From positions 7,130,001 through 7,194,000 of the forward strand of contig OX388318.1 in the NCBI GenBank assembly GCA_947579605.1: a stretch of DNA of 64,000 bases, read 5' to 3'. Source of the stretch: Athripsodes cinereus. Lineage: Eukaryota > Arthropoda > Insecta > Trichoptera > Leptoceridae. The notes beneath the pieces are model-generated. The model made no database searches and had not been told where the DNA came from. It saw only the letters and a list, made by a program, of their open reading frames with translations. The position numbers and the translations under genes were made by a program. Numbering within the stretch: position 1 is the first letter of the stretch; every line of letters begins with the position of its first letter. Below are positions 11,517-23,050 of this stretch, in pieces.

Positions 11517-12848
11517 ATGAATGAAACAGAGCCCCCGGACACCGGGGGTGTTAACCGAAAACGCGGAAGATTTGAATCGATCGATGCCTGTAATCTCGCT
11601 GAAGATTCCAAAAATAAGCCATTATCTTTAGATGATATCTCCCTGCATTCTGCGACCAACAAAGCCAATTCAAACTCTTCCAATATGTATTCTATTACGT
11701 CTCAGTCTCCATACCTAGTAGTAGTAGAGAATGAGATGGGCGGCAAACCTATTCATCCCATGTTTATCGGGGAAATATGCGCGAAGGGAAATATAACCGG
11801 CATTGTTCCCGGAGGCGTGCGTTCAGATAGTAGAACGAAAATCGTCATTACCTTCAACTCCCCACAGAATGCAAATAACTTTCTATCGAATAAGATCATC
11901 ACTGAAAATCACTTAAAAGCATTTATTCCAAACTATAAGCTACACAAACTAGGTATCGTCCGCGGTGTCCGTCTTGAACTTACAGATGAGGATATTTTGC
12001 AAAACATCGTTGTACCTTCTCCTTTTGGCAAAGTTGTCAAACTGCGTAGGCTCAACCGAAAAGTCACTACCTCTGACTCGTCAGAATGGAAACCTTCCAC
12101 AACGATCTTATTAACGTTTGAGGGTCAATCTTTGCCAGAGCGCGTCTTTTTGTTTTACAATTCTTTGAGAGTTGAACAGTACATATACCCAAGCTACATG
12201 TGCCACAATTGCCTGAGGTATGGACATACTAAGGCTAGATGTACATCGACCGCCAGATGTGCAAGGTGTGGTAATACTCATTTAGAAACAGATTGTCCTT
12301 TAAAAGAATCTACACCAAACTGCGTTAACTGCAAAGGTTCTCATGTAGCCACCAGCAATTCGTGTCCAGAATTTCTCCGACAAAAAGAAATAAAGAAGAC
12401 CATGGCTGATGAAAATGTCTCCTTCTCTTACGCAGCAAAAATAATCCCAAAACGCAGTAACTTGTATAGCAATGTGACAAGAAATTCCACAAAAGTAGCT
12501 TCAGCTGACACTAAAACTACAACTACCCCTCGGCCTTCTGCGTTTAAGCAAAACTTAGACAAAAAGATGATCGATGGCCTTCTATCTTATACAAACGGAC
12601 AACCATCGAATCCCCAAAATGGTTGTGCTTTGAATGCAAGCTCATCTTCAATCTCATCTTCAACCCCACCTACTCTTTCTTCTACCAAAAATACTCCAAC
12701 AAGTACTGAACCCCATATTATTATAAATTTGCTCGTCCAAATATTAACAATGCTGATATCCAACTCTGAGAATACACTGAATACAGAAATTTTTCCTTCC
12801 TTAACGAATTTATTAAATTTAATTTCAAACAATAACGGCAATGAGTAA
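11517..12848 (+). CDS. LINE ORF1 nucleic-acid-binding (Gag-like) protein with three zinc knuckles
   Basis: A 443-aa protein that in this LINE class binds element RNA and forms the ribonucleoprotein particle. An N-terminal region of about 60 residues rich in polar residues precedes a central domain (about 60-215) with the pattern of insect LINE ORF1 RRM-like folds. Three cysteine knuckles follow: C229-x2-C-x4-H-x4-C242, C248-x2-C-x3-H-x4-C260, and C269-x2-C-x3-H-x6-C283. The last third (about 300-410) is Ser/Thr/Asn-rich and looks disordered. The start is the first ATG of the frame, shortly after a TTAAGG context. The stop overlaps the ORF2 start by 8 bases (ATGAGTAA), which suggests termination-reinitiation for ORF2. 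No frameshift or stop interrupts it. Confidence 0.85.
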   Translation: MNETEPPDTGGVNRKRGRFESIDACNLAEDSKNKPLSLDDISLHSATNKANSNSSNMYSITSQSPYLVVVENEMGGKPIHPMFIGEICAKGNITGIVPGGVRSDSRTKIVITFNSPQNANNFLSNKIITENHLKAFIPNYKLHKLGIVRGVRLELTDEDILQNIVVPSPFGKVVKLRRLNRKVTTSDSSEWKPSTTILLTFEGQSLPERVFLFYNSLRVEQYIYPSYMCHNCLRYGHTKARCTSTARCARCGNTHLETDCPLKESTPNCVNCKGSHVATSNSCPEFLRQKEIKKTMADENVSFSYAAKIIPKRSNLYSNVTRNSTKVASADTKTTTTPRPSAFKQNLDKKMIDGLLSYTNGQPSNPQNGCALNASSSSISSSTPPTLSSTKNTPTSTEPHIIINLLVQILTMLISNSENTLNTEIFPSLTNLLNLISNNNGNE

Positions 12849-15800
12849 TCAGACACCAGTTAACCTTCTGCAATGGAATGCTCGTAGCGCAGTCTCTAAT
12901 AAACATGAAATAATCACATTATTAAACCAAAATTCCATAGACTTAGCTGCAATAAGTGAGACTTGGTTACAACCACATTATACCTTTAAAATCCCAGGAT
13001 ATAGCTGTATAAGGGCAGATCGTTCTGTGGGTCGCGGTGGCGGTGCTGCTGTGATTATCAACAGCTCAATTCCCTTTTCTATCATATCACTTCCTCACAA
13101 TCCTTTTCTGGAAATAGTAGCAGTCAAAATTAACGACATTGGCTTCGTATCTGTATATATTCCCCCAAATTCTGGCTTCGACATCTCCTATTTCGATTCT
13201 ATCATTCCTCTCCTCCCATCTAGTTTCCTGATTCTAGGAGATCTCAATGCCCACTCCTCATCTTGGGGATGCTCAATAACAGACAGATCTGGAAATTGTG
13301 TCCTCTCCTTTTTGGATAAACACAATTTGTGCATCATAAACGATGGTTCGCCTACTAGAATAACCTCTCCATCCCAAAACCTCAGTGCTATTGATTTGAG
13401 TATATGCACAAGTGATTTATTCCCCTCTATCGTCTGGCGTATTTCGGAAGACGCTTGTTCAAGCGATCACTATCCAATATTTATGACTCTACTCACAAAA
13501 CCAATAAGGAACATCCCAATCACAAGAATTCTTTATAACACCCGTAAGGCTAACTGGGATGTTTACCAGAAAAAGCTGGATTTATGTTCATCAACTCTTG
13601 AATCTCGTTTATCTCAATCGAATTGTATAGATACTAAGTACAAATATATAACAGACGAAATATATAAAGCGGCAGACAGTAGTATGCCTCTTAAAACTAA
13701 CCACAAGCGAGCAAAAAATGCTCCCTGGTGGGATGATGAATGTTCTAATCTGATAAACGAGAGAAGACAAGCTATGCATCAATTACGAAAAAATTTTAGC
13801 ATGCACACCTTCCTCCAAGCTAAAGCCATACAAGCCAAAGTTAAAAAAGTATTAAGACAGAAGAAGCGCAAAGGATGGCAGACCTTTTGTTCCAATTTAT
13901 CTCCCCATACACCTTCAACAATCGTATGGCAGATGATCAGGAGATTCAAAGGATCTCTAATTCCTCCTAAAGTATGCGGATCTAGATCAGCATGGCTTCC
14001 AAACTTTGTTGATAAATTGGCCCCTTCTCACGTCCCTGTCAAAGACCCACCTATTGTGTCAATACCAAATAATAACACCGATAATTTAACTTCTCCATTC
14101 TCACTCAACGAGCTTCAAACTTGCCTTCACTTGTTAAAACCTAATAGTTCTCCTGGTACTGATAAAATACCTTACACATTTTTCCAAAAATTCCCAAAGC
14201 ATTTTCTTGATATCTTTCTTGGATTTCTAAACGAAATATTTTGTTTAGGAACAATTCCAACACCGTGGAAGCAGCATTTGATATTACCAATATTAAAACA
14301 AGGTAAAGATCCCAATTCGGGCTCTTCTTACCGACCAATAGCTATGTCCTCCTGTGCACTAAAACTCTTTGAACATCTGATTAAAAATAGGTTGGTCTGG
14401 TATATAGAGCATAATTGTTTGCTCTCTGTAAGTCAATTTGGTTTCAGAAGATCACTTTCATGTGCAGATAATCTTAGTATACTCATCACAGACATAAATA
14501 TTGCCTTTACTAATAAAGAACACGTAGCAGCCGTTTTCTTGGACATAAATTCAGCTTTTGACAACGTATGTATTTCCACACTTTACCAAAAACTCATAAA
14601 TATTAATCTTCCTCTCCCATTTTGCAATATAATATACAACATGTTCTCTGACAGAGAAATAGTCATCGATGACGGTCTTGGGGGCACTCGTAGAAAAGTA
14701 TGGAAGGGTCTCCCGCAAGGTTCTGTTTTAAGCCCAGTGCTTTTTAATATTTATTGCTCTGACTTGGATCAAGTCCTTCCTAGTGGCGTTAAAATAATTC
14801 AATACGCAGACGATCTGGCCCTCTATGCAGCAAACAAAAATATCGATAGTGCAGTTGCTCTAATACAAACAGCTTTGGAGAACATTAACAATTGGATGAA
14901 TAAAAATTCTTTCTGTATTTCTGCTTCCAAATCCAAATCTATTCTATTTTCAAGAAAACACAACATTCCCTCCGTTTCCCTTGATGTGGATGGAACACCA
15001 ATCCCCCAAGTGAATGAGTTCAAATTTTTGGGTCTACATATGGAACGAAAACTATGTTGGAGATCCCAAATTAACCATGTTGCAGAAAAATGCGAGAACT
15101 CTATAAATTTACTGAGGGCGATCACTGGTGTATCTTGGGGTAGTCATCCCACCTCTATGAAGAATATTTACAATGCACTTGTTCGTTGTCACTTGGATTA
15201 CGCGAGCTTCCTCTTTTGCCCACTTCCGAAATATTTGGAAACTAAGTTGGAGAGAATTCAATCCAAATCCCTCAGACTAATAGTCGGAGCCATGCAGTCC
15301 ACTCCTATTAACTCGCTTCAAGTAGAGTGCGTGGATATGCCACTTCCACTCAGAAGACAATACTTATCAGACACTTTTATTCTAAAAAGACTTAAATACT
15401 CCAATCATCCTCTTCTGAAAAGCCTTCATATTCTGAAAACTCTCTACGAAACAAACAGATACTGGTCTAATAAGCCTACTCCTCACCTATGCAATAGTAT
15501 AAATAAATATAATGTTTCATTCAACATAAAACAGTTTCCGTTCCCTTCACCTTTTTACGATTCCGCATTTGAACTTCTACAATTTATGCCTAATGTGATT
15601 GATAACATAGGATTGAACAAATATACTAAATTATCTGAAGAATGCATGAATCGAAATTTTCTTTCCATAGTGGCCGACAAGTGGCCTAATCACGTAACGA
15701 TATTTACAGATGGTTCAAAGCTTTCTGCAAGTGAAAGCACTGGAGCTGCAGCCCTCATACCTTCTCTAAATATTTCCTCTCAATTGAAATTGACATCTAA

Positions 15801-16560
15801 ATCAGTTTTCACGGCGGAATGCGCTGCAATAATTGAAGCCTTGTGTCTATCAAATACGCATAATATCATGAAATGCGTCATTTTTACTGACTCTCTGTCT
15901 CTTGTTCAAACTCTTATGTCCCCTTCTTCGACTCTCAGTGATAATCCGAATATTATGCGCATTAGAAACCTTATGTACTATCGATCCTTATCCAATCAAG
16001 ATACCATTATCGCATGGATTCCGGCACATTGTGGTATCCGCCACAACGAATCTGTCGATGAATTGGCTAAAACTGCTTGCACCCTCGGAACAACGATGGA
16101 AGATTTCATCCTTCCAGACGATGACATAAAGCGAACCGTAGAAGCTGATGCTCGTAAAAAGTGGAGTGAATTGTGGATGGACGTATCACTCATAAAAGGA
16201 AAAAGATATAGGTCGATCCAGGTCCAAATCGCAAGAAAACCTTGGTTCCACAAATCGAAATTCAACAGATCTGAAATTACTGCCATATGTCGAATGCGAT
16301 TTGGACACTGTAGACTGGACGCTCATCTTTTTAAAATCCAACTTGTTGAAAGCCCATACTGCGAGTGCGGCCTGGACGAGGAGACGCTTGACCATGTTTT
16401 CCTGGCGTGCCCTATCAGGGATGCATATGATATTTTCGTTGATGCTCTTCAGAACGATTGCCAATTTCCTTTGAATATTGAATCATTGCTGAGTATGACA
16501 TCCGAATCAATCCATTTGTCCCTTCTCAAATCAATGAAAGCCAATTTTATTATTCTGTGA
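12841..16560 (+). CDS. LINE ORF2: APE endonuclease, reverse transcriptase, RNase H
   Basis: A 1239-aa polyprotein that nicks the target and primes reverse transcription of its own RNA. The APE-type endonuclease covers about residues 5-215: SETW (E40), GDLNAH (133-138), D185 in AIDL, and SDH (208-210). The reverse transcriptase spans about 430-720, with SYRPIAM near 496-502, FLDINSAFDN (motif A, 566-575), LPQGSVLSP (motif B) and YADD (655-658). RNase H starts near 950, with TDGS (D957), an ECAAIIEAL segment, a FTDS segment and HNESVDELA. A C-terminal CxC...H...C motif (CECG...DHVFLAC) lies before the end. It overlaps ORF1 by 8 bases in the +1 frame. All catalytic motifs and the full length appear intact. 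Confidence 0.93.
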   Translation: MSNQTPVNLLQWNARSAVSNKHEIITLLNQNSIDLAAISETWLQPHYTFKIPGYSCIRADRSVGRGGGAAVIINSSIPFSIISLPHNPFLEIVAVKINDIGFVSVYIPPNSGFDISYFDSIIPLLPSSFLILGDLNAHSSSWGCSITDRSGNCVLSFLDKHNLCIINDGSPTRITSPSQNLSAIDLSICTSDLFPSIVWRISEDACSSDHYPIFMTLLTKPIRNIPITRILYNTRKANWDVYQKKLDLCSSTLESRLSQSNCIDTKYKYITDEIYKAADSSMPLKTNHKRAKNAPWWDDECSNLINERRQAMHQLRKNFSMHTFLQAKAIQAKVKKVLRQKKRKGWQTFCSNLSPHTPSTIVWQMIRRFKGSLIPPKVCGSRSAWLPNFVDKLAPSHVPVKDPPIVSIPNNNTDNLTSPFSLNELQTCLHLLKPNSSPGTDKIPYTFFQKFPKHFLDIFLGFLNEIFCLGTIPTPWKQHLILPILKQGKDPNSGSSYRPIAMSSCALKLFEHLIKNRLVWYIEHNCLLSVSQFGFRRSLSCADNLSILITDINIAFTNKEHVAAVFLDINSAFDNVCISTLYQKLININLPLPFCNIIYNMFSDREIVIDDGLGGTRRKVWKGLPQGSVLSPVLFNIYCSDLDQVLPSGVKIIQYADDLALYAANKNIDSAVALIQTALENINNWMNKNSFCISASKSKSILFSRKHNIPSVSLDVDGTPIPQVNEFKFLGLHMERKLCWRSQINHVAEKCENSINLLRAITGVSWGSHPTSMKNIYNALVRCHLDYASFLFCPLPKYLETKLERIQSKSLRLIVGAMQSTPINSLQVECVDMPLPLRRQYLSDTFILKRLKYSNHPLLKSLHILKTLYETNRYWSNKPTPHLCNSINKYNVSFNIKQFPFPSPFYDSAFELLQFMPNVIDNIGLNKYTKLSEECMNRNFLSIVADKWPNHVTIFTDGSKLSASESTGAAALIPSLNISSQLKLTSKSVFTAECAAIIEALCLSNTHNIMKCVIFTDSLSLVQTLMSPSSTLSDNPNIMRIRNLMYYRSLSNQDTIIAWIPAHCGIRHNESVDELAKTACTLGTTMEDFILPDDDIKRTVEADARKKWSELWMDVSLIKGKRYRSIQVQIARKPWFHKSKFNRSEITAICRMRFGHCRLDAHLFKIQLVESPYCECGLDEETLDHVFLACPIRDAYDIFVDALQNDCQFPLNIESLLSMTSESIHLSLLKSMKANFIIL

Positions 16561-16605
16561 TGACTATCTTCTTGACTATTTAACTATACCTTGAGACTGT
16601 TTTTG

Positions 16606-16642
16606 GCACAAATCATCCTCGTAGGATGCTATGCCATAAATG
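16606..16642 (+). other. 3' UTR stem-loop of the LINE
   Basis: The UTR contains TGGCACAAATCATCCTCG followed by TAGGATGCTATGCCA. The ends pair (TGGCA/TGCCA) and the inner part pairs (ATCCT/AGGAT), giving a compact hairpin just before the poly(A). LINE reverse transcriptases of several clades recognise such 3' structures. A role here is inference. Confidence 0.5.
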
Positions 16643-16646
16643 AAGG

Positions 16647-16676
<30 letters not shown>
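16647..16676 (+). other. Poly(A) tail of the LINE
   Basis: An uninterrupted run of 30 A residues after TGAAGG. The last A is shared with the target-site duplication. An undegraded tail supports a young insertion. Confidence 0.85.
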
Positions 16677-16678
<2 letters not shown>

Positions 16679-16689
16679 AAAGTTAATCG
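16676..16689 (+). repeat. Target-site duplication of the I-type LINE, right copy
   Basis: Identical 14-mer to 11043-11056. Confidence 0.85.
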
Positions 16690-17989
16690 ACACCTTTCTA
16701 AAATCAAGGGAAACTTTAAAGGGCACACTAGAGCTTGTAGGTAATACTGCATAAAAGGTTTGTATTTTAAATGTGTTTTAGCCTTCCGGTTTACGTTTCA
16801 TGGCTAATAACTTTTCATGAAGATAAGTAGTGAGATTTATAAAGTTCAATGAAATAGATATACCTCTCTGAAAGTTGTCAAACAAATTTTGACCCATGTA
16901 GATAAAACAGTACAAAGAAATAGCGATGAGAGCAAATTATGTGTTTTTTTTTTTTTTTTTAATTTTCCGGTAAATTGCGTTAAATTGATGTCTTCTCCCC
17001 GTCGAGCTTTTGACCTCCATGTGGAGATCGTCTTCAGGAATAAAATATCTTTATTGTATAATTATCTAGAAGGCATCGAAAATCTACGTAGTACAACCAA
17101 AAATAGAAATACTAACAGACGCTGCAAAAGCCCAGACCATTATATGAAGGTAGAAACATAAGGCATTGTTTTTTTAAAGATGAATGTAGGTTTGTTGTTT
17201 GCCCAAATATGTACACTTCAACCATTCCTATAGAAAATAGTACACTTGTTTTGTTGAGGCAAAATAAGTTTGCATTTACTGAAAACTTTCCGGAAAATTT
17301 AACGTGATTGATTTTTATTATAAAAAAGTAATACTAATAGAATAGTTTAATATTTACCTACAACAAGCGAGGTACTATATACTAGGTAACATAATATTGA
17401 GACGAAAGAATATTACAAATTTGAAGTTTTGCAGTTAGATTTTCATTGAGTACAACGCAAGGACAATAGTTACTCAATTTTATTGACAAAACTTGGACAA
17501 ACAACGCAAAAGGTTAAAGAGTTGTAGGTAAACATAACGAGTCCACGAGACTATTGCAATATCCAAGATCTTCACGTCATCTAACAGAGGGCATTGAGAA
17601 TAGAAAGCAAACACTGTTACATAATAATACAGTACCTACCTACTATTGAGTGTTTGAAATTAATTTATTAAAGTTGCCGAAATAGTAGATGTAATAATAA
17701 AGTGATGACATTTTTATGTACATTTGGTACAAGTACCACCAGATTAGTAACACTGTTGAAATATTGAGGGATTTCCAACAAATACAATGAAATACAATAT
17801 GTGCAAGTAAAAAAATTCGAAAATTTTGATGAAAGTGGTACACAAGTTTAAGAATTCCATAATTAATTGGATTATGCATAATTTAACCTTTTATGTATGA
17901 GTTTTACGAACTACAAAAACGTATCGCGGATAAAAATCAACAAATCTACATGATAGCTATATTTAGAGTGTTCACGTTTTCTGCACATT
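16690..17989. other. AT-rich non-coding DNA
   Basis: Open frames at 16889-17161 and 17643-17879 (90 and 78 codons) lack recognisable domains. One contains a homopolymer T run encoding Phe repeats. No element recognised. Confidence 0.4.
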
Positions 17990-18158
17990 TTCGAGTGACC
18001 TGTAAAAGGTAATTGTAAAACATTACGTAAAAGACATGTAACATCTAAAACTTTAATGAATGTTTTATTTTTTGGCACGGAGATAACAATCTGCGTATTT
18101 TCGCTTGCATATTTATTGCATGCAATTAGTATGCTGGCTATCCCATTTGCGGAATATT
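17990..18158 (+). repeat. Family A repeat, copy A4
   Basis: Plus-orientation copy: TCGAGTGACCTGTAAAAGG, GACATGTAACATC, TTGGCACGGAGATAACA, TGCATATTTATTGCATGCA and the end core ATGCTGGCTATCCCATTTG. The tail is lost. Confidence 0.6.
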
Positions 18159-18857
18159 AAAAGAAATAAGAATAAAATATATACCAGACCTCGGCCCAAA
18201 TAATATGAAAAAATATTCTTATTGAAAACGGATCTATTCTTGAAAATCTGACCCACAAGGTCAAGTACGGTGATTCTTGAACGGTTGCGTTTCTTGTTTA
18301 CTACGTTAGGTATGGTTTCCACGTTTTAGCGTACATCCTGGCGCCATTATCAAAGATAAAGAATTGATTCAAGAAAATGAATAAATACAACACATTAATC
18401 ATTTGAAATTGGCGCCAGTTAAAACGTCGCGTCGAGACTATATCGTCATACCCATATTCCCATTTGTTGGTTCATACACCGATTAGCTAATACTACACTT
18501 AATAGAGGAAGGTACAGGCTTAACATATTAAAAAAAGACACATAATTGTATGTAAGCATTTTCTTGTCCATTTTATAACCTCGTAATAAGTCTACAGTGA
18601 GATAATAAATATTGTTTTTGTCTATAACTCTATAAGGACCCTCTTACACGATACATCGTTTTAATGACAATGATATTAGTACATCAAAGGAAAAGGCGAC
18701 ATAATCGCAGAATCGTTAGAATGGAAGATGATCGTTTTATCTTGTTCAAAAAACATGGATGAGCGTTAAAGGACGAAAAGTAAGGAAGAATTTACAAAAT
18801 AAGTTTTAAAATATATGTCGTTCATGTTTCTATGATATCAAATTGATAGTATTTAAA
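18159..18857. other. AT-rich non-coding DNA
   Basis: No gene recognised. Two TGGCGCCA palindromes lie at 18339 and 18410. Confidence 0.4.
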
Positions 18858-19090
18858 TGACAAAGAGGATATATTTGTCTGAAAGAAGGGCATTGGAGAA
18901 CCACGTGTCTTGATCACGTGGATCAAAATCTCAAGGACGGCCGTGTACTGAGTAAGAGAAATCGACGTGCGTGCATGAGAAAACGTACGAAGCGAAATAA
19001 GTAGGTATGTAAGAACAGATCTATATGGCGATCGGTTCTCTCTGCCTACCCTACTTGGGACACGGCGTGAGGGTATAGTATAGATAGTAA
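18858..19090 (+). mobile_element. RTE LINE 3' fragment
   Basis: A plus-strand copy of the RTE 3' end. It begins near GACAAAGAGGATATATTTG, continues through the segment coding for the TTW-LDHVDQ-LKDGRVLSKRNRRACM region, and reaches TCTCTCTGCCTACCC...CACGGCGTGAGGGTATAG with TATAG-type repeats. Compared with the minus-strand copy at 41741-43170 it lacks about 20 bases in the RGRPR-coding segment and has a degraded frame after the ACM motif. It is not functional. Confidence 0.75.
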
Positions 19091-22000
19091 AGTATAGTTT
19101 TAATAATTATTAGTTCCTGATAGCTACGACGCGCATACTGGTTTAATTAATTCATATAAAAATGCTAGTAATGAGAATTTTTCCAGTCATCAATAAATTT
19201 TCTACCAACGTACCGTACATAGGTTTCATTCATTCAGATTACATCAGAGCATTTCTTACAAGTGGAGTAACTAGGGGACAAATTGGATGTCGTAAACACG
19301 CCTCCATGACGACAAAGGCGGAGATGATATGTGGAATATTTAATGTGAATATAATTACAATTTTCTGAACGAAGTTGAGATTAAAGTTGGTGGAAAACTA
19401 AATTTTTTAGGTTTCCTTACGTAGATATACATTAAATTACGATGAAATAATAATACTCCGGATCTTAATATTTTTGCACTAGTATCAAGGTTATATAACA
19501 AAAAGCAATTTACAACTAAACGTATAAAAATGAATCATAAATTTCCTTAGTAGGTATCCAGATGAATACCTAATAATAATGTAGGTACTAGGTGTCATGG
19601 AGACGTTGAAGGTTATATTCGGTCAAGTGGGTATTTTTCCAGCAGAGAATTAAAGGAACAAGATCACGGAAGTCATGAATTTGCAATTCATCTTACGAAC
19701 GATTCATATAATAATGACATTATTAGGTACCTACGTATGTGAACTAGTCATAACATAGGTACCTACTCAGTAAATAAATAGGTACATAATTAGCGTTTCT
19801 CGAGAAAATCATATCCTATACAAGTAATCAAAGATAATTCCCATCAAGGGCATATCTAGATTTTTTTAAGGGGGAAACACCTATCTGCTGCATTGTTATT
19901 GATCATATTGCAGTAGCATCTATTACTTCGAACTGCTTCTTAATTTTTTAGCACACTAGAAATTGTATCATGTTTGAAGAAACTTTTGGAAAAAAAGAAC
20001 ACTATTCCTCTGGAGTCTAGACTGATTGCATGACATGACAACTGATGTTCTTGAAATATCCAGGGATAAGTGATGGAAACCCCTCCCTTAATATGTTTTG
20101 GAGAATGCTGAGTGATGTTTTGGGAATGTTGAATGATAGTTGGCAAAGAAAACACAAGTTTTTCGACGGTCTGGATGTTCCTTTTAACAATTCACCGTCT
20201 ATATGACATTTAAGAAGGGTGTTATATTTCATCAGAACACTGGGAATGTTACGAGGAGAAGTGACTCAATCGAAGAAAAGTCGTACAGAATGGAAAAAAA
20301 ACTAGTTTCTGGCCTGTGCTTCCGAAAGGAAAGTGATCATTTTTGTAACAAATCATGAAAAAACGCGTATTTTTTTTTAAGACCGAATGACTTTTTTCTT
20401 AGCTGCATAGTTACAAGCACAAAGTAATAAGTACCTAGTTAATATTGTGATAACCTATAAATTAATATTGTAGTGAAAGTTCTCTGCATTATAAAGTCAC
20501 ATACCGTGTACCTACTATATAAACGTTCATTACATATTGTATGTACAGCATAGATTCTATATTTATACCAAACGGAATATCTAGTATAGTAGAAATACAA
20601 TAGCTACATAATTAATATTAAAGTCATTCGTAAAAAAAATGTTTAAAAATCTACCTACATATCAACTATCTAGTTCCATAACTCAGCAAGTCAAAAATAC
20701 AAAAAAAAAGGATTTAATAGGCAATACACACAACGAACGCCACACTATCAATTCCACAGATCAAGAACTATTAAAAAGACACGATTCCTTTTATATATAA
20801 AATATTTAATTATGGAATAAAAATGATGTATCTATTTTTAATCCCACAAATAAATATTTTTAGTAGTTCAACTATTGAACGGAACAAAGACAACGCATGT
20901 CTTTAACTGTGCGATTAGTATTTAGTATATTTCCCTTTCTGTTATGTTTTTAAAGTATAATTGGCGATGTAAATGATTAAATGTATATTATTGTATTATT
21001 CACTGTTAAAGCTATTGAAATAAATAAAAAAATAATATAAAAATAGCGAAATTACTAAAATGCAGATTTTATCGAATATAAGACATTTCTACTTGTCGAG
21101 CTATGACAGCTGATTTTATTTATACACCTGTATTAAATAGAAGAAATAAAAGTTATACCCCCAATATAAAGTGTCATCTTTTGAAATATCTTTCTGAAAA
21201 ATGAAATGATAAATAAAATTTCATATTCATTGAAAAAATATTAAAGTTTTAGTTAGGTAGTGAAATATCACCCCATATGATTTATCGAAACAATGTTATT
21301 AAAATTTTCATTAACAATTCATGCAGTTTCAAGGAAGGTAGTTACATAAAACGATACTGTAGACAGAGATAGTGAAACTGCTTTTACTCTCTGTAATGTT
21401 TTTTTGTCGATTGGATTATTTTTTGAACGAAATCGGGCTTAAAACTATTAGATACAAAAAAAACTATAATTAGAAGTTGAATGGAGGTATGTGGTGTATC
21501 ATTGTAATCGAATACACTAAAAAGTTTGATTACATACTGCTAAACATAGCACGGAATTAAATCGTACAGTAATAAATTGTTGAAGTTTTATCAATAGCGA
21601 GTAGGAATCGAATAATAGTTGGGGTAGGGCCAACTCGTCGATGTCTCGCCACGATCGTACGATATATTGCATCAGAAAAATAATAATTTTATCTATTAGG
21701 TATGTATGTACTCGTACGTGCACCGAGCTTATAAAAGAACGCTGCCGTAATGATTGTAGGTTGAACTACGTAAATATAATATAATTACCTATTGCAGTTC
21801 TGTAATAATTAAAGTTCCTGTGGTTGTAAAATATCGTAAAATATGTAAAATAATAATATTTCAGCAGATGAGGATATCTACATAGGCAAAAATATTTTAA
21901 ATTAATTTTATTAGAAGAGGGAAATAATTGGTATCGTAAATTTGAAGTTGCGGCGAGACTCGAAAACGCACCTTAAAAATGCTATACCGAAAAGTTGGAG

Positions 22001-22993
22001 TGTAAGAAGATACTCATTATTCAATTTATTCAATTATTATAAACAATACCTCAAAACAGCAACTAAGGTTGCTGGTGTCAGAGGCGTGCAGTATTACAAA
22101 TCTGGTAAAACAATTCATAAATTTAAATTATAGTAAAATATAAGACACCAGAGCAAAAAATCACAGAACAGCAACACTATTGAAAACAAAAAACACAAAA
22201 CACTATTACAAACATTGAGAAGTCATTACTAACTCTTGAATCCTCTTTCCAAACTCCTTAGGATTTTTACATTTCTTCAATTGGAATTTTCTCATGACTT
22301 CTACAACACACATTTGCATTGATTTTTACATCTGATAATATTTGAAATAATCGCATAAGATGTACAGCGACATGTACCTACAACGTTATCAGATTCGATA
22401 TGATTTTAGGTAGATAGTTATTGTATAAAACGGTGTCGATTATCTTTGCTTACGTGATTTTACGAACATAATACATACCTACGTATCTTTTCTACAGAAA
22501 ATCTACAGTTACCCGAATCAGTAAAATTTATAACACATTTGACATCGACAAATATTGATTTTACCTGTATATTTTATGTAAATAATTTGTATTTTGTGGG
22601 TATGTGAATGTTTAAACAGGTGACTTGGTTAGCATAATAAATTAATCTATATTACAAGTGTTTGTAAATAACAATGAATTTGCTTTATATTGAGTCTAAA
22701 CAAAATAAAATCTTATATTCCTTCCATATATTATTTTTGATGTGTAAAACAAGTCGTACCTGATGGGTAAAAAAAGCAAGATTTACAATTAAACTTTTAT
22801 TAATAATAATAGTAAATCTGTATTGACAGAACATCAAACCATATTAACACAAACCAAACATAATAAATTAAAACAGCGTTCTGTCCAATGGCGGACTTGT
22901 TGCAGAGCAACATCTTCCAGCCAACCATTTGAATGAGAAAAAAAACATACAAATAAAAAAATAAACAAGAAAATACACACATACATAAAAAAT
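19091..22993. other. AT-rich non-coding DNA
   Basis: No supported gene. Open frames of 60-72 codons (for example 19940-20155, 21942-22133, 21517-21723) are unrecognised and probably random. A weak family A-like core, CTTACAAGTGGAGTAACTAG, sits at about 19256-19276. Many TAGGTACCTA-type palindromic words occur near 19550-19790. Confidence 0.4.
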
Positions 22994-23050
22994 GACACCT
23001 AAACGGATAAATAGGAGTCCTTGGATTCCTGAAATATTCGACGAATAAAG
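22994..23050 (+). repeat. Family B repeat fragment B1
   Basis: The segment CGGATAAATAGGAGTCCTTG followed by CCTGAAATATTCGACG matches the middle of family B at 27838-27990 and 32605-33085. Only about 50 bases remain. Confidence 0.45.

Larger units (their letters stand above)
11057..16675 (+). mobile_element. Complete I-type (RNase H-bearing) non-LTR retrotransposon, 5.6 kb
   Basis: Complete element: 460-bp 5' UTR, ORF1 with three zinc knuckles, ORF2 with APE endonuclease, reverse transcriptase, RNase H and a C-terminal Cys/His motif, a short 3' UTR with a hairpin, and a poly(A) tail. Perfect 14-bp target-site duplications flank it. The combination of a knuckle-bearing ORF1 with RNase H in ORF2 is characteristic of the I superfamily (I, Nimb, Loa and relatives). 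I cannot place the clade more finely without a tree. Intact frames and identical duplications suggest a recent, possibly active, copy. Confidence 0.9.

Noticed and set aside
15902..16464. Frames on both strands within the LINE
   Set aside because: Alternative-frame shadows of ORF2 RNase H and its C-terminus.
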